From assembly GCF_009811795.1 (NCBI RefSeq), contig NZ_BLJE01000003.1, positions 1 to 64,000 of the forward strand: a DNA stretch of 64,000 nucleotides. The letters run 5' to 3'. The notes under the pieces were generated by a model. It saw nothing but the letters and a program-made list of their open reading frames with translations. It did no database searches and was not told where the DNA came from. Position 1 is the stretch's first letter. Every line of letters begins with the position of its first letter. Below, piece by piece: positions 53,339 to 64,000 of this stretch. This stretch comes from Litoreibacter roseus (GTDB lineage Bacteria > Pseudomonadota > Alphaproteobacteria > Rhodobacterales > Rhodobacteraceae). The position numbers and the translations under genes are program-made.

Positions 53339-55054
53339 TTACTCGGTGCGGTACCAGTCTTTTACGTTCCAGATCTCGCTATCCCAGTCATTCATCTTCA
53401 CACCGCCAAGGGAGTTGGCGTGCGCTGAAGGATTGCCGCGGTGGATAAGTGGAATGATTGAGTAACTCTGCATGAGCATATCGTTCATCTGCTTTGCAAG
53501 TTCAGCCCGGCGATCAAGATCTGCTGTCTGGGACATTTCGTCAACCAACGCGTCGTAGGCCGGATCGCAGAACCGTTGATTGTTGTTACCTTGCCATTGA
53601 TTTTCAGGAGATGGAATATCCGAGCAAAGCCACCGTGCCATATAGGCTTCGGGATCGACTCCGGCAAAGTTGTTGGTATACATCTCGACGTCTGCGAAAA
53701 ACTTCTGGAACGTGTCCGGGCTGCCAGGATCGCTTCCGAAGAAGACCGATGCATCGATATTCCGCAACTCCGTCTCTATACCTATTTCAGACCACCACTG
53801 TTTGATCAGGGCCTGCGTGTCCTGTCGTACCGCATTTGTTGAGGTCTGATAGAGCACCTCCAGTTCAATTCCGTCTTTGTCACGGATGCCGTTGCCGTTT
53901 GTGTCTGTCCAACCAGCGTCTTCCAGCACCTGTTTTGCACCTTCGATGTCCTGCGTGAGACAGTCGTCATTCGCAGTCGACGCATAGGCTTCGGGTGCTG
54001 GCAACACGTTGCACGTTGGTTGGCCCCCTGCACCATATCCGACCTCCACCAGCAAGCTTCGATCTATCGCCATGGACATGGCTCTGCCGACAGCCCGATC
54101 TGTTAGGAACGGATGCGGATGCGCCAGTGTCGCGCGCTCGTCGCCCAGAGCCGGGTCCGGGTTTGTTTGGTTGACCATCAATCTCTCGACTGAGGTTGCA
54201 AAGGCGACGGCGACCGTACCAATGCCGACCTGTTCCATGTCAGAAAGGACTTGGGGGTCGATCTGCAGATTCCACGCATAGTCGAACTCGCCGGTTTCAA
54301 GTACGGAGCGCGCGGATGCTGCGGCATCCCCGCCACCCTTGAATAACACAGTTGCAAAGGCGGGTTTGCCAGCCTCCCGGAAGTTCTCGTTAGCGGATAA
54401 CTGAATTACGTCGTTCGCTTTGAACTCATCGACCTTGAACGGGCCAGTGCCGATCGGACCGAAGTTCTGCTCAGTGCAGGTTGGCGCTGCAGCGCCGATA
54501 CAGTTCTCGAATTGAGCCTTTTGTATGATCGGGCTCTCGGACCCGACCAGTGCCGTGTAGGGAAATGGCTTTGGTGCATCAAAGGTTATCTTGAGCGTTC
54601 TATCGTCCACAGCCTCCATCGAGGTCACGCCATCGAAGTAGTTTATGTTGGCACAACCACCTTCCGGATGGGTGCAGTACTCCCATGTAAAAATGGCGTC
54701 CTCAGCGGTGAAGGGGGTGCCATCCGACCACAGAACGCCTTCTTTCAGCGTCCATGTGATCGAGGTCAGATCCTCGGCAACGCCGCCGTTTTCAACTGTG
54801 GGGATGCTTTCAGCCAACCATGGCACCATCTCGCCCACCTCGTTGAACCGTGCCAGAGGCTCGACGATCATGGAGGCGCTTTCAATCTCTTTGGTCCCGC
54901 CAGACAAATACGGGTTCAGCGTGGACGGTGCTTGCCAATATATGATGTTAAGCTGGCCATCGCGACCGCGCTCGCCTTCATGCCCATCGGCGAAAGCTGC
55001 CGGGGTCAGGACAAGCGTCGCCGCTGCGCCCATCAGGGCTGTCGTGAGTTTCAT
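53339..55054 (-). CDS. Peptide ABC transporter substrate-binding protein
   Basis: A 571-residue SBP_bac_5 protein with a signal peptide ([22 protein letters not shown]). Mature part: [39 protein letters not shown], and [16 protein letters not shown]. It binds peptide or related ligands in the periplasm for the Dpp-type permeases. Its ATG overlaps the stop of the ATPase gene upstream (ATGA). Confidence 0.92.
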   Translation of the reverse strand: MKLTTALMGAAATLVLTPAAFADGHEGERGRDGQLNIIYWQAPSTLNPYLSGGTKEIESASMIVEPLARFNEVGEMVPWLAESIPTVENGGVAEDLTSITWTLKEGVLWSDGTPFTAEDAIFTWEYCTHPEGGCANINYFDGVTSMEAVDDRTLKITFDAPKPFPYTALVGSESPIIQKAQFENCIGAAAPTCTEQNFGPIGTGPFKVDEFKANDVIQLSANENFREAGKPAFATVLFKGGGDAAASARSVLETGEFDYAWNLQIDPQVLSDMEQVGIGTVAVAFATSVERLMVNQTNPDPALGDERATLAHPHPFLTDRAVGRAMSMAIDRSLLVEVGYGAGGQPTCNVLPAPEAYASTANDDCLTQDIEGAKQVLEDAGWTDTNGNGIRDKDGIELEVLYQTSTNAVRQDTQALIKQWWSEIGIETELRNIDASVFFGSDPGSPDTFQKFFADVEMYTNNFAGVDPEAYMARWLCSDIPSPENQWQGNNNQRFCDPAYDALVDEMSQTADLDRRAELAKQMNDMLMQSYSIIPLIHRGNPSAHANSLGGVKMNDWDSEIWNVKDWYRTE

Positions 55055-56097
55055 GTGATCTCTCCTTGTTGGATGCTCTTATGGGCCTCTGATGCCGCGT
55101 TTTCCGCGATCTGATGCAAGTGACAGGCCACAAAGCGGCCCGGTTGCACCTCTTGAAACTGGGGTTCGACGGTTTTGCATATCTCCATCACCTGCGGACA
55201 GCGCGTGCAGAAATTGCAGCCCTGTGGTGGGTTGGAGGGGGAGGGGACGTCGCCCGTCAGAATGATGCGCTCCACCTGTTCCTCGATATTCGGGTCAGGC
55301 TCGGGCACTGCGGACAGCAGTGCTTGCGTGTAGGGATGCAGCGGTGCTTCATAAAGCTCCGCGCGGGGCGCAAGTTCAGCGATCTGGCCGAGATACATGA
55401 CTGCCACTCGGTCCGCGATATGGCGCACCATGGAAAGGTCATGGCTGATGAATAGATAGGTCAGACCTAGGCGATCCTGTAGCTCTTCGAGCAGGTTCAC
55501 CACCTGCGCCTGAATCGACACATCCAGAGCCGCAATGGGTTCATCACAGACAATGAATTTGGGGTTCAGCGCGAGGGCACGGGCGATGCCGATGCGTTGG
55601 CGCTGGCCGCCGGAAAACTCATGCGGATAGCGGTTGGCGAATTCCTTGTTCAGCCCAACCTGATCCATCAACTCAAGCACGCGATCCTCGCGCTCGATCT
55701 TGCTCATTTTCACGTGCTCGCGCAGAGGTTCGGCAATGATATCCGCGACCGTCATGCGCGGGTTGAGCGAAGCCTGCGGGTCTTGAAAGATCATCTGCAT
55801 GAGCGGTCGCATGGATCGCAATTTGCCAGCATCCGCAGTCGCGATATCGTCCCCGTCGATCCGGATAGCGCCATCCGTGATATCGTAGAGCCGCAGCACC
55901 GCACGTCCGACTGTGGATTTGCCGCAGCCACTTTCGCCGACAAGCCCCAGTGTTTCACCTTCGTAGATATCGAAGGATATCCCGTCGACGGCCTTCACGT
56001 CCCCAACCTTACGCTGCAAAAGCCCGCCATAGATTGGGAAATGCATCTTCAGGTTTTGAACCCGAACCAGAGGCTCTGTTTTCATATCAAGCGCCAT
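55051..56097 (-). CDS. Peptide ABC ATPase (DppF/OppF type)
   Basis: A 348-residue ATPase. Walker [10 protein letters not shown], signature [15 protein letters not shown], Walker [15 protein letters not shown]; the carboxyl OligoHPY extension has the C-rich [15 protein letters not shown]. Starts at ATG 56097 or 56085; either overlaps or nearly meets the DppD-type stop at 56087. Second gene of the operon. Confidence 0.9.
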   Translation of the reverse strand: MALDMKTEPLVRVQNLKMHFPIYGGLLQRKVGDVKAVDGISFDIYEGETLGLVGESGCGKSTVGRAVLRLYDITDGAIRIDGDDIATADAGKLRSMRPLMQMIFQDPQASLNPRMTVADIIAEPLREHVKMSKIEREDRVLELMDQVGLNKEFANRYPHEFSGGQRQRIGIARALALNPKFIVCDEPIAALDVSIQAQVVNLLEELQDRLGLTYLFISHDLSMVRHIADRVAVMYLGQIAELAPRAELYEAPLHPYTQALLSAVPEPDPNIEEQVERIILTGDVPSPSNPPQGCNFCTRCPQVMEICKTVEPQFQEVQPGRFVACHLHQIAENAASEAHKSIQQGEIT

Positions 56098-57112
56098 GGG
56101 AAAACTCATGGAAACAGGCAGCGTCGTGACCGGGGCCGACTGTGCGCCGCACGGGGTTTTCTCGGTCGCAGCGGTCATGACGGAAGCTACACCTTGCACG
56201 GAACGGGCAGGCCGTGGGGGCAGCGCCCATGATCGGTGGCTGCCCCTCAATGACGTTCAGCTTGTCCTCGCGCGGACCCCGCACGGATGGGATCGTCTCC
56301 AACAGTGCGCGGGTGTAGGGGTGCTGAGGGTTGCCAAACAATTCCTTCACCGGCGCCTGTTCGACAATCTGACCACCATACATGACAACGACCCGGTCAG
56401 CGATGCCGGCGATGACGCCAAGATCATGGGTGATCCATATGATGGCCATCCCTAACTTCTGACGCAGATCCTTGATCAACTCCAAAATCTGGGCCTGAAT
56501 TGTGACGTCGAGGGCCGTAGTCGGCTCATCCGCGATTAGCACCTTGGGATCGCAAGCCAGTGCAATGGCGATCATCACGCGTTGACGCATACCGCCTGAA
56601 AACTGGTGGGGATAGTCTGAAAGGCGGCGAGCCGCATCCGGAATTCCGACGAGCTCCAGCAATTCGACGGACCGCGCGCGGGCGGCTCGCTTGCCAAGTC
56701 CCATATGCTTCCGCAGAGGCTCGGCGATCTGAAAGCCGACGGTGAAGACAGGATTGAGCGATGTCATGGGGTCCTGAAAGACGAACCCGATCTTGCCGCC
56801 TCGAACGGATCGCAACGTTTTTGCGTCAGCTTTCAGCAGGTCGACGCCATCAAATATCACTCTGCCGTCTTTTACATCCGCGGGTGGCGAGGGAAGCAGT
56901 CCGATCAAGGACATCATCGTGACGGATTTTCCAGAGCCGCTTTCGCCGACCACGCCCAACAGTTCGCCCGGTTTAACATCGAAACTGACGGAGTTGACCG
57001 CGTGAACTTCGCCGGACCGGGTTTTGAACACGGTCTTTAGATTTTGTACGTCCAGCACAGGCTGGAGGGCCGACAAATCGGCCGATTGATCAGACAGGTC
57101 GCCGCGGGGCAT
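56087..57112 (-). CDS. Peptide ABC ATPase (DppD/OppD type)
   Basis: A 341-residue ATPase. Walker [13 protein letters not shown], signature [15 protein letters not shown], Walker [15 protein letters not shown]; OligoHPY end has [14 protein letters not shown]. First gene of the five-gene operon, order D-F-SBP-B-C. Confidence 0.92.
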   Translation of the reverse strand: MPRGDLSDQSADLSALQPVLDVQNLKTVFKTRSGEVHAVNSVSFDVKPGELLGVVGESGSGKSVTMMSLIGLLPSPPADVKDGRVIFDGVDLLKADAKTLRSVRGGKIGFVFQDPMTSLNPVFTVGFQIAEPLRKHMGLGKRAARARSVELLELVGIPDAARRLSDYPHQFSGGMRQRVMIAIALACDPKVLIADEPTTALDVTIQAQILELIKDLRQKLGMAIIWITHDLGVIAGIADRVVVMYGGQIVEQAPVKELFGNPQHPYTRALLETIPSVRGPREDKLNVIEGQPPIMGAAPTACPFRARCSFRHDRCDRENPVRRTVGPGHDAACFHEFSHGA

Positions 57113-57340
57113 TCAGGCTCCCAAGTTGGTAGTTCGTCTTTTTGGTCTCATCTCACATGCGAGACACCGCAAGTGTTAACAGGTTAGCGTAACGCGGCAA
57201 GCACGTTTCCGGACGAACTCCAATTGCGCTTTCTTTGCAGGAGTGTTTTGGGATAGGGACGCTGCGTCACTTTGGTCCGCGCATATTCAGATTGCAGAAG
57301 GGTCAGTATCTAGGCGGTGAGAGAGCGGTAAAGGGGCCGA

Positions 57341-58144
57341 ATGAAACAGATAATCTGCATCAATTGGGGCACCAAGTACGGCGCGACCTACATCAATCGT
57401 CTCTACGGAATGGTAGAGCGCAACATCACGCCGCCGTTTTCCTTCACCTGCTTTACCGACAATAGCGACGGTATCCGTGATGAGGTAGATTGTGAGGACC
57501 TGCCTCCGATAAACGCCGTGATGCCAACCAACACGCGGGGCATCTGGCCGAAATCCCGCCTGTGGGGCCCAAAACTCGGATCTCTGACGGGTCCGGTTCT
57601 ATTCATGGACCTCGATCTGGTGGTCACAGGCAATCTGGACCAGTTTTTCGAGATCGGTGGACCGGAGGATGTTGTGATGACCCGAAACCAGAGTACGCCG
57701 TTCGAGCGTCTGGGCCAGACATCCCTATTCCGATTTCCGGTCGGCAAGCTTATCTCGTTGCAACAAAAATTCGAGGCCGATCCGCAGGGGGTCGCCGACG
57801 AATATCGCTTCGAGCAGCGGTTCGTCACACGCAATGCGCCCGGAGGTGTGACGTTTTTCCCGAGCGATCTGGTTAAGCATTACACCTACAACTGCTGCTA
57901 CGTGTTCCCGCTGAATTACTTTTTTACACCCAGACTTCCTAAGAATGCTCGCGCGATAATATTTGCGGGTGCCATTGATCCGAAATTCGCGATCGAAGGC
58001 CGGTGGAGCAAGCGGGACAAGGGGCACACCCCAATTGGGCATCTCAAAGCGCTCTTCACGAAGGACAGGTTTGAAACGCCGTTCCGCCATCTGCGCCATT
58101 TCGTCAAACCTGCACCTTGGGTGGCGAAGTATTGGCGGGAATGA
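57341..58144 (+). CDS. Glycosyltransferase-like protein
   Basis: A 267-residue protein with a DxD-type motif FMDLDLVVTGNLD in a Rossmann-like order (IICINWGTKYGATYINRLYG, WGPKLGSLTGPVLFMDLDLV). It resembles small glycosyltransferases of the GT8 type. No signal peptide. The sugar donor and acceptor are unknown. The 228 bp before it holds no visible gene. Confidence 0.6.
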   Translation: MKQIICINWGTKYGATYINRLYGMVERNITPPFSFTCFTDNSDGIRDEVDCEDLPPINAVMPTNTRGIWPKSRLWGPKLGSLTGPVLFMDLDLVVTGNLDQFFEIGGPEDVVMTRNQSTPFERLGQTSLFRFPVGKLISLQQKFEADPQGVADEYRFEQRFVTRNAPGGVTFFPSDLVKHYTYNCCYVFPLNYFFTPRLPKNARAIIFAGAIDPKFAIEGRWSKRDKGHTPIGHLKALFTKDRFETPFRHLRHFVKPAPWVAKYWRE

Positions 58145-58204
58145 CCGGCCCTTGCACCCCGCGGGCTTTCCGATAGCGTATCGGCGAACCCAGAAAGGCG
58201 GCCC

Positions 58205-59368
58205 ATGACCAAAACCCTGACTGCGCGCGAGATACTCGACCGGCTTGTCGCCTTTCCGACGGTCAGCTCCAGCAGCAACCTGTCTCTTATTGATTGGGTT
58301 GAAGACTATCTAGATGGCTTCGGCGTTCAGGCGACGCGGGTCTACAATGATGATCGAACCAAGGCCAATCTCTACGCCAATGTCGGGCCAGAGGTTGAGG
58401 GTGGCGTCGTTTTGTCCGGTCACACGGATGTTGTTCCGGTCGAGGGCCAGCCTTGGAACACCGATCCGTTTGTCGTGACTGAAAACGACGGCAAGCTTTA
58501 CGGACGCGGCACCTGTGACATGAAGGGTTTTGACGCACTGGCCCTTGCCGCCGTGCCCCATGCACTGGAACGGGGTGTGAAGCGCCCCCTCCAACTGGCC
58601 TTCAGCTATGATGAAGAGGTGGGCTGCGTCGGTGCACCGTTTATGATTGCTGAAATGCGCGACGCTCTGCCGCCCGCGCAAGCTGTCATTGTGGGCGAGC
58701 CGTCCATGATGAAAGCCGTATCAGGTCACAAGGGCGGCTACGGCTGGTGGATCCACGTCCACGGGTTCGAGGTTCACTCCTCGCTCATGCATACGGGTGT
58801 CAATGCCATCATGCAGGGCGCGAAGCTCATCGAATGGGTCAACCAATTGAATGAAACGCTGATGCGGGCTGAGCCCACCCCGCTTGCCGCCCAGTTCGAT
58901 CCTCCGTTTACAACGGCGCATACTGGTAGAATTTGGGGCGGAACGGCTCACAATATCACGGCGCGGGATTGCGAGTTCGGCATTGATTTCCGATTGGTGC
59001 CCGGCGAGGACATCGCGACATATCGAGACGCCCTGATGGAAAAGGTCGCCGAGGTCGAAGCGGCGATGCAGAAGATCCGGCCCGAGACCCGCATCGAGGT
59101 GACGCAACGGTTCCACGTGCCGCCGTTGCAGCCCGAAGATGACGGCCGCGCAGAGCAGCTTGTCCGCCAGATCACCGGCGATAACGGATCTCACGTCGTC
59201 AGCTACGGCACCGAGGCCGGACAGTTTCAGGAAAAAGACTACTCCGCCATTATCTGCGGCCCCGGTGATATTGCGCAAGCCCACCAGCCAAACGAGTTTC
59301 TGGCGGTCGATCAGTTTAAGCAAGGTGAGGCGTTTCTGGGCAAACTTGTGGATCATCTCGCGACCTAA
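58205..59368 (+). CDS. Acetylornithine deacetylase-type M20 peptidase
   Basis: A 387-residue M20 metallohydrolase. Metal ligands: His in GHTDVVPV, Asp in GRGTCDMKGF, Glu pair in FSYDEEVGC, and carboxyl His in AQAHQPNEF. Matches ArgE of alphaproteobacteria, the arginine biosynthesis step from N-acetylornithine, but other amidase roles are possible. A second M20 gene follows 77 bases downstream. Confidence 0.87.
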   Translation: MTKTLTAREILDRLVAFPTVSSSSNLSLIDWVEDYLDGFGVQATRVYNDDRTKANLYANVGPEVEGGVVLSGHTDVVPVEGQPWNTDPFVVTENDGKLYGRGTCDMKGFDALALAAVPHALERGVKRPLQLAFSYDEEVGCVGAPFMIAEMRDALPPAQAVIVGEPSMMKAVSGHKGGYGWWIHVHGFEVHSSLMHTGVNAIMQGAKLIEWVNQLNETLMRAEPTPLAAQFDPPFTTAHTGRIWGGTAHNITARDCEFGIDFRLVPGEDIATYRDALMEKVAEVEAAMQKIRPETRIEVTQRFHVPPLQPEDDGRAEQLVRQITGDNGSHVVSYGTEAGQFQEKDYSAIICGPGDIAQAHQPNEFLAVDQFKQGEAFLGKLVDHLAT

Positions 59369-59445
59369 ACGCCTTGAGCCATCACTTGCTTGCACCCTGC
59401 GGCTTCGGGGTTCAACCTGACGCCAATCGCAAAAGGAGAGCCCCC

Positions 59446-60606
59446 ATGCCCGTCAAAAACCGTTTTGCCGAACTGCTGCCTGAGATCACCGAATGGCGCC
59501 GTGATATTCACGAAAATCCTGAGATCCTTTTCGAGACGCATCGGACATCCGCGCTTGTTGCGGAAAAGCTCAAGGAATTTGGGTGCGACGAGGTGGTCGA
59601 AGGCATCGGACGTACGGGCGTGGTCGGCGTCATCAAAGGCAAGTCCGACACGAAAGGTCGGACGATCGGGCTGCGCGCGGACATGGATGCGCTGCCGATT
59701 TTGGAAGCGACGGGCCTCGACTATGCCTCCAAAACGCCGGGCGCGATGCATGCATGTGGGCATGACGGGCACACGGCGATGCTTCTGGGGGCGGCCAAGT
59801 ACCTGTCCGAGACACGAAATTTCGACGGAACGGTCGTGGTGATTTTCCAGCCTGCAGAAGAAGGCGGCGGCGGTGGCAAGGAGATGTGCGACGATGGTAT
59901 GATGGATCGCTGGGGTATTGATGAGGTCTACGGCATGCACAATTGGCCGGGCCGCCCTGTGGGGTCATTCGCTATCCGACCTGGCGCGTTTTTTGCCGCA
60001 ACAGATATGTTTGAACTGACCGTCAAAGGCAAAGGCGGCCATGCCGCGAAACCGCAGGAAACGATCGACACCACGGTCTTAGCCTCTCACATGGTTCTTG
60101 CGCTGCAAACCATCGCATCCCGAAACGCCGATCCAGTCCAACAGATCGTCGTCTCGGTGACGGCGTTCGAGACAAGCTCAAAGGCGTTCAATGTGATCCC
60201 GGATCAGGTGATGCTGCGCGGCACTGTGCGCACCATGTCGACCGAGATGCGTGATCTCGCCGCGAAGCGTTTGCCTGAAATTGCTGAAGGGGTGGCCACA
60301 ACCTTCGGGGGGGCGGTCGAGGTTAACTACATCAAAGGCTACCCCGTGATGGTCAATCACGAGGAGCAGACAGATTTCGCAGCCTCCGTTGCTGCGTCGG
60401 TTTCAGGCGATTGTGACGAAGCGCCCTTAATCATGGGGGGCGAGGATTTTGCCTACATGCTGGAAGAGCGCCCTGGCGCATACATCCTGGTGGGCAATGG
60501 CGACACGGCAATGGTTCACCACCCCGAATACAACTTCAACGATGAAGTCATTCCTGCGGGCTGTTCATGGTGGGCCGAGATTGTGGAGCAGCGTCTCGCC
60601 AGCTAG
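59446..60606 (+). CDS. M20 amidohydrolase (hippurate hydrolase-like)
   Basis: A 386-residue M20D peptidase: WRRDIHENPEILFETHRTSA, LRADMDALPI, MHACGHDGHTAMLLGAA with metal ligands, EEGGGGGKEM and GGEDFAYML. Hydrolyses N-acyl amino acids such as hippurate; exact substrate is unknown. ATG 59446 preceded by GGAGAG is used. Confidence 0.88.
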   Translation: MPVKNRFAELLPEITEWRRDIHENPEILFETHRTSALVAEKLKEFGCDEVVEGIGRTGVVGVIKGKSDTKGRTIGLRADMDALPILEATGLDYASKTPGAMHACGHDGHTAMLLGAAKYLSETRNFDGTVVVIFQPAEEGGGGGKEMCDDGMMDRWGIDEVYGMHNWPGRPVGSFAIRPGAFFAATDMFELTVKGKGGHAAKPQETIDTTVLASHMVLALQTIASRNADPVQQIVVSVTAFETSSKAFNVIPDQVMLRGTVRTMSTEMRDLAAKRLPEIAEGVATTFGGAVEVNYIKGYPVMVNHEEQTDFAASVAASVSGDCDEAPLIMGGEDFAYMLEERPGAYILVGNGDTAMVHHPEYNFNDEVIPAGCSWWAEIVEQRLAS

Positions 60607-60850
60607 CCTTTGGCGGTTGAAACACACCAGCAAAGACGAGATAAGAAGAGACCCGGCCATCTGAGGTCGGGATGGAGATTTTATGTCTACGATTGCGGGA
60701 AACCGCTAGTCCAACTCAGTTTGGGCCGAACGCACAAGACAGACCGCCTCTGGGCGCGTCTTTTGGTGCGATGATTTACCCTCAATTCTGAACATGGTGC
60801 ACGCGGAACTTTTGTTTCCGGCAACATGTTCGACATGAAAGTATAAACTA

Positions 60851-61318
60851 TTGAAAAATAATGATAACATTCGTCCCGTCGAACAGCGGGACATTCCCGG
60901 CCTGAGGGCCATTCTTGATGAAACAGAGCTGTTCCCGTCAGGTCTGCTGGAGGATATGCTTCAAGGCTTCCTCGGCGGCACCGTGGCAGACCTTTGGTTC
61001 ACCTATGTCGAGGACGACCAACCCCTTGCGTTCGGGTTTTGTGAGCCTGAACGGATGACGGACGGCACGTGGAATCTCTTGGCCATCGCCGTTCTGCCAA
61101 ACCGGCACGGGCAGGGCATAGGGGCTCAAATGATGGGGTATCTGGAAAACCAGCTGTCCCAGAAGGGGGCCCGTGTCTTAATCGTCGAGACGATGGGTAC
61201 GCCTGAGTTCAAACTGACGCGTCAGTTTTACAAGAAGACAGGCTACGTCGAAGAGGCTTGCATTCGCGAGTTCTACGAGGCCGGCGCCGATAAGATTGTG
61301 TTCTGGAAACACCTCTAG
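60851..61318 (+). CDS. GNAT-family N-acetyltransferase
   Basis: A 155-residue GNAT: IRPVEQRDIPGLRAILDET, LLAIAVLPNRHGQGIGAQMMGY for acetyl-CoA binding, and FYKKTGYVEEACIREFYEAG. The start is a TTG at 60851. Substrate unknown. The 244 bp before it have no gene. Confidence 0.82.
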   Translation: MKNNDNIRPVEQRDIPGLRAILDETELFPSGLLEDMLQGFLGGTVADLWFTYVEDDQPLAFGFCEPERMTDGTWNLLAIAVLPNRHGQGIGAQMMGYLENQLSQKGARVLIVETMGTPEFKLTRQFYKKTGYVEEACIREFYEAGADKIVFWKHL

Positions 61319-61484
61319 AGTACGCAAGGCGGCTAGGCCTCGGCTTGGCCGCCACAACCTGAGGTTGCTGCTCTTCCGCAACGGTTTCTCACTTTGGTAC
61401 CCGAAGCTCCAAAACACATAGTCTGGTAATCTTCTCGGCTCTATGGTCGATCCGGGTAACTCAAAACGTACGGAATACATTGAA

Positions 61485-61925
61485 ATGAAGAAACTCTTTT
61501 GCCTGACGGCAGCGGCGATGCTGGCTGTCGTTGCCACTGACGTGCACGCTGCCACGAAAAAGGTCACGCGCACAGTGCAAGTTGACGAAGAGTTCCCCTC
61601 TGCGAACCTCAGATGGACCGGCGCGCATGCCGGTGGTTACGACATGATGTGGCGACCGATCATGGTGGATGGAAAAATAGAGATTTGCGCGGCAGGGGCG
61701 TACACCAATATTCAGCTGCGTCAGGCGGTCCGGAAATCGCTGAAGGGTGGAACCGTGTCTATGAATGATAAGGTGATACTGAAAGATCTTACGTTTTCAG
61801 CCAGCGCTCGCACAGCGAATAGAATCCGGTCCACGAAAGCAAACTGTGTGGCCACCGGTGTCACAGCGCCCAAGAAAATCGACGGTTTCATGCTGGAATT
61901 TGGCCCGTCTGTTTTCCGGAACTAA
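61485..61925 (+). CDS. Exported protein of unknown function
   Basis: A 146-residue protein with a signal peptide (MKKLFCLTAAAMLAVVATDVHA). The mature part is rich in beta-like strands (KVTRTVQVDEEFPSANLRW, GKIEICAAGAYTNIQLRQAV) and has two cysteines. I do not recognise the family. It overlaps the convergent glycosyltransferase gene by 38 bases. Confidence 0.65.
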   Translation: MKKLFCLTAAAMLAVVATDVHAATKKVTRTVQVDEEFPSANLRWTGAHAGGYDMMWRPIMVDGKIEICAAGAYTNIQLRQAVRKSLKGGTVSMNDKVILKDLTFSASARTANRIRSTKANCVATGVTAPKKIDGFMLEFGPSVFRN

Positions 61926-62967
61926 GCAGCGCGCGATAAATTTCGACCAGCTTTTCAGCCTCTTTCTGAAGGGGAAACTCCGCGACAACATGCGCCCGAG
62001 CAGCTTCTGACCAGTCAGCTAGCGCTTCGGGCGCATCCAATGCGGCCTTCAGCTTTGTGGCCATTTGGTCGGGATCGCCCGGATACACCAGATCCCCGGT
62101 TTCGCCCGCTTTGATCAGTTCTTCGAATGCGCCGACCCGCGTGGCAATGGCCGGGACACCGCATGACATTGCTTCCAGTGGCGTCAGCCCGAAGCCTTCC
62201 CACCGTTGCGGTGCAACGTAGATGTCGAGCGCTTGATACCACTTGGCCATCTCCCAAACGGGGACTTCCGGCAGGAACAGTATGCGGTGTGATGCTCCGG
62301 CCGCCGCGACCTTGGCTTTTTGCTCAGCCAGAAAATCCTGATCTTTCGGCAGGGCGCGGCCCATCACCAGTCCCGTCAGGTCTGGATGATCGGGCAGAAC
62401 GCGCAGCAAGGCGTCGACGAACACATCCGTTCCCTTCTGGGCCCGTATGCGACCGTAGCAGCCAATCAGCGTTTCGGTCCTCGGCAGTCCGATAGAGTGT
62501 CTTAGTGCGGCCTTGTGTTTCGGAGGGCAGAAGGCTTGCGTGTCGATTCCATGGTAGATGACGTCTGCATCCCGGTTCAGGTATCCGGCTGTTTTGTGAG
62601 AGGTCGCGACCACCCTGTCCATCTGAGCGATCAGCCATTTTGTCAGGCCGGTGTGATGGCGTTGGGAGGCCGAGGTGAAGAGCAGTTTCAAATCTTTGCG
62701 CAGGACGTGTTTGAGAAAGAGGCCGGCCAGCATCTCGACGTTGCGCCGTGCGTGCCAAACCCGCCTGCGACGTGACATCGTAAGCACCGCGCCCAAGGAA
62801 ACCTGCGGGACACCGGTCAGAGGGACGGGGCAGGCAGCAGCTATGGCCACGTCCTTCGCCTGTAGCGGTACGAGTCTGACCACCGTCGCGGTTACGCCAG
62901 ACAATCTGCGTTTGAAATTTGGGGCAATCACATCAACATCGTCGATGCGCACGGGTGTGTCAGCCAC
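61888..62967 (-). CDS. GT4-type glycosyltransferase
   Basis: A 359-residue GT-B glycosyltransferase: MTHE-like donor part is [20 protein letters not shown] (Ex7E signature), and [20 protein letters not shown]. Domain order and [20 protein letters not shown] fit GT4. It may act in lipopolysaccharide or other envelope sugars. It overlaps moaA by eight bases. Confidence 0.85.
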   Translation of the reverse strand: MADTPVRIDDVDVIAPNFKRRLSGVTATVVRLVPLQAKDVAIAAACPVPLTGVPQVSLGAVLTMSRRRRVWHARRNVEMLAGLFLKHVLRKDLKLLFTSASQRHHTGLTKWLIAQMDRVVATSHKTAGYLNRDADVIYHGIDTQAFCPPKHKAALRHSIGLPRTETLIGCYGRIRAQKGTDVFVDALLRVLPDHPDLTGLVMGRALPKDQDFLAEQKAKVAAAGASHRILFLPEVPVWEMAKWYQALDIYVAPQRWEGFGLTPLEAMSCGVPAIATRVGAFEELIKAGETGDLVYPGDPDQMATKLKAALDAPEALADWSEAARAHVVAEFPLQKEAEKLVEIYRALLSSGKQTGQIPA

Positions 62968-63958
62968 CCGTATGGCTCATATGGCGCGACATCTGACCGC
63001 CAAGCTCTTGGCGAGAGTAATCAAAATCGTGTCCCTTGGGCTTCAGCCCGATCGCGGCGCGAATGGCATCTTCCAGGGGTGCGTCTGCCTCGGAGGCCCG
63101 CAATGGACCACGCAGATCCGATTTTCCCTCTTGGCCAAGGCAGGTGTAGATCTCGCCCGTGCATGTCACGCGGACCCGATTGCAGCTCTCGCAGAAGTTA
63201 TGGCTCAGCGGTGTGATAAAGCCGATCCTTTGCCCGGTTTCCCCGAGTTTGACATAGCGGGCCGGGCCGCCCGTCCTGTCGGGCAAATCAGTCAACGTAA
63301 AGCGCTCGGCCAGCGACCCACGAAGATCGTCGAGCGACCAGTATTGACCAAGTCGGTTCTCGTTTCCGATATCGCCCATGGGCATGACTTCGATAAAGGT
63401 CAAATCCATGCCCAGATCGGCGCACCATGCCGCGATATCAAACAACTCGACCTCGTTGAAATCCTTAAGCGCGACGACGTTGATCTTGACCTTCAAACCG
63501 GCCTTCAACGCAGCATCCACGCCGCGCAACACCTGTGCCAGGCGCCCCCACCGTGTGATCTCGGCGAATTTGGCCTCATCCAGCGTGTCGAGCGATACAT
63601 TCACCCGGCGCACTCCAGCGGCATAGAGGTCGGCGGCATATTTCTCGAGCTGGGAGCCATTGGTCGTCAGGGTCAATTCCTTCAGCGCACCGCTGTCCAG
63701 ATGCCGCGACATCCCGTCGAAGAACGTCATGATACCCCGGCGGACCAAAGGTTCCCCACCGGTAATCCGCAGCTTTTCCACGCCCAGACGAATAAAGCTT
63801 GAGCACAGCCGGTCAAGTTCTTCGAGCGTCAGAAGATCCTTCTTCGGCAGGAATGTCATATTCTCTGACATGCAATACACACACCGAAAATCGCAGCGGT
63901 CCGTGACGGAAAGGCGCAGATATGTGATCGCGCGCTGGAAGGGGTCAATTAGGGCCAT
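62960..63958 (-). CDS. moaA: GTP 3',8-cyclase MoaA
   Basis: A 332-residue radical SAM enzyme of molybdenum-cofactor synthesis. First cluster [21 protein letters not shown], and second cluster [18 protein letters not shown]. It ends with the essential GG. The Mo enzyme at 41033 would need this cofactor. The gene for the GT4 protein follows in the same direction. Confidence 0.96.
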   Translation of the reverse strand: MALIDPFQRAITYLRLSVTDRCDFRCVYCMSENMTFLPKKDLLTLEELDRLCSSFIRLGVEKLRITGGEPLVRRGIMTFFDGMSRHLDSGALKELTLTTNGSQLEKYAADLYAAGVRRVNVSLDTLDEAKFAEITRWGRLAQVLRGVDAALKAGLKVKINVVALKDFNEVELFDIAAWCADLGMDLTFIEVMPMGDIGNENRLGQYWSLDDLRGSLAERFTLTDLPDRTGGPARYVKLGETGQRIGFITPLSHNFCESCNRVRVTCTGEIYTCLGQEGKSDLRGPLRASEADAPLEDAIRAAIGLKPKGHDFDYSRQELGGQMSRHMSHTGG

Positions 63959-63973
63959 AGGGGGAGGTTAATG

Positions 63974-64000
63974 ATGGCATACGCTCGCCGCAAGAGACAC
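63974..64000 (+). CDS. Possible start of next gene (partial)
   Basis: ATG 63974 is preceded by GGAGG six bases away. Only nine codons (MAYARRKRH) are in the window, too few to name. Divergent from moaA. Confidence 0.35.

Overview
The window reads as chromosomal DNA of an alphaproteobacterium, most likely a Roseobacter-type Rhodobacteraceae. Evidence is inference from gene content and order: lolC-lolD, an SUV3-type helicase followed by an S4 protein, a 7Fe ferredoxin and CarD, cobS/cobT, single-chain pntA with pntB, kynU, hpd, a DUF3422 protein and a dipeptide-type ABC operon. Gene density is high, stop/start overlaps (ATGA) are frequent and GC is high except in one patch. I saw no rRNA, tRNA, CRISPR array, integrase or transposase.

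The main structure is an insertion of about 25.8 kb (591-26379) between two 412-bp direct repeats (179-590 and 26380-26791; I count 5 mismatches and no indel). Each repeat holds the lolC promoter region and the first ~76 codons of lolC. The left copy is a stump; the right copy continues into the complete lolC, followed by overlapping lolD. One crossover between a circular molecule carrying a lolC fragment and the chromosome would give this layout, and recombination between the repeats would remove 26,201 bp and leave an intact lolC.

The insert has two parts. Positions 591-20258 hold small-molecule enzymes arranged as divergent 'regulator plus operon' units: TetR (635) with a LinB-like dehalogenase, DUF1330, a quinone-reductase-like MDR and a second dehalogenase; TetR (4776) against two SRPBCC proteins, a small exported protein, MAPEG and a methyltransferase; LysR (10595) against MAPEG, SRPBCC, an AhpD-like protein and another SRPBCC; LysR (14404) against tautomerase, two SRPBCC, YceI and GFA; a DUF4336-like gene plus TetR (16867-18116) against an exported alpha/beta hydrolase and an SRPBCC; LysR (18994) against an SDR. 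Seven SRPBCC lipid/ligand-pocket proteins in under 11 kb is extraordinary. Several are exported and several are paralogues. My inference is a periplasm-plus-cytoplasm system that binds and modifies or detoxifies hydrophobic, possibly halogenated, compounds. Positions 20592-26232 are different: a methyltransferase, an XRE-type DNA-binding domain fused to a large membrane protein, an orphan gene, an AT-richer FRG-domain gene and a P-loop kinase-like gene.

From 26563 on the content is ordinary: lolCD, a lysophospholipase-like hydrolase with an SCP2 protein, a TPR protein, helicase/S4/FdxA/CarD, cobS and cobT, a CPA2 antiporter, an AsnC-type regulator beside hpd, a flavodoxin-like protein, a molybdenum hydroxylase pair, kynU with a GNAT and an SDR, pntAB, a small Arg/Asp-rich exported protein, DUF3422, the five-gene peptide ABC operon, a glycosyltransferase-like gene, argE-like and M20 peptidase genes, a GNAT, an exported hypothetical, a GT4 glycosyltransferase and moaA.
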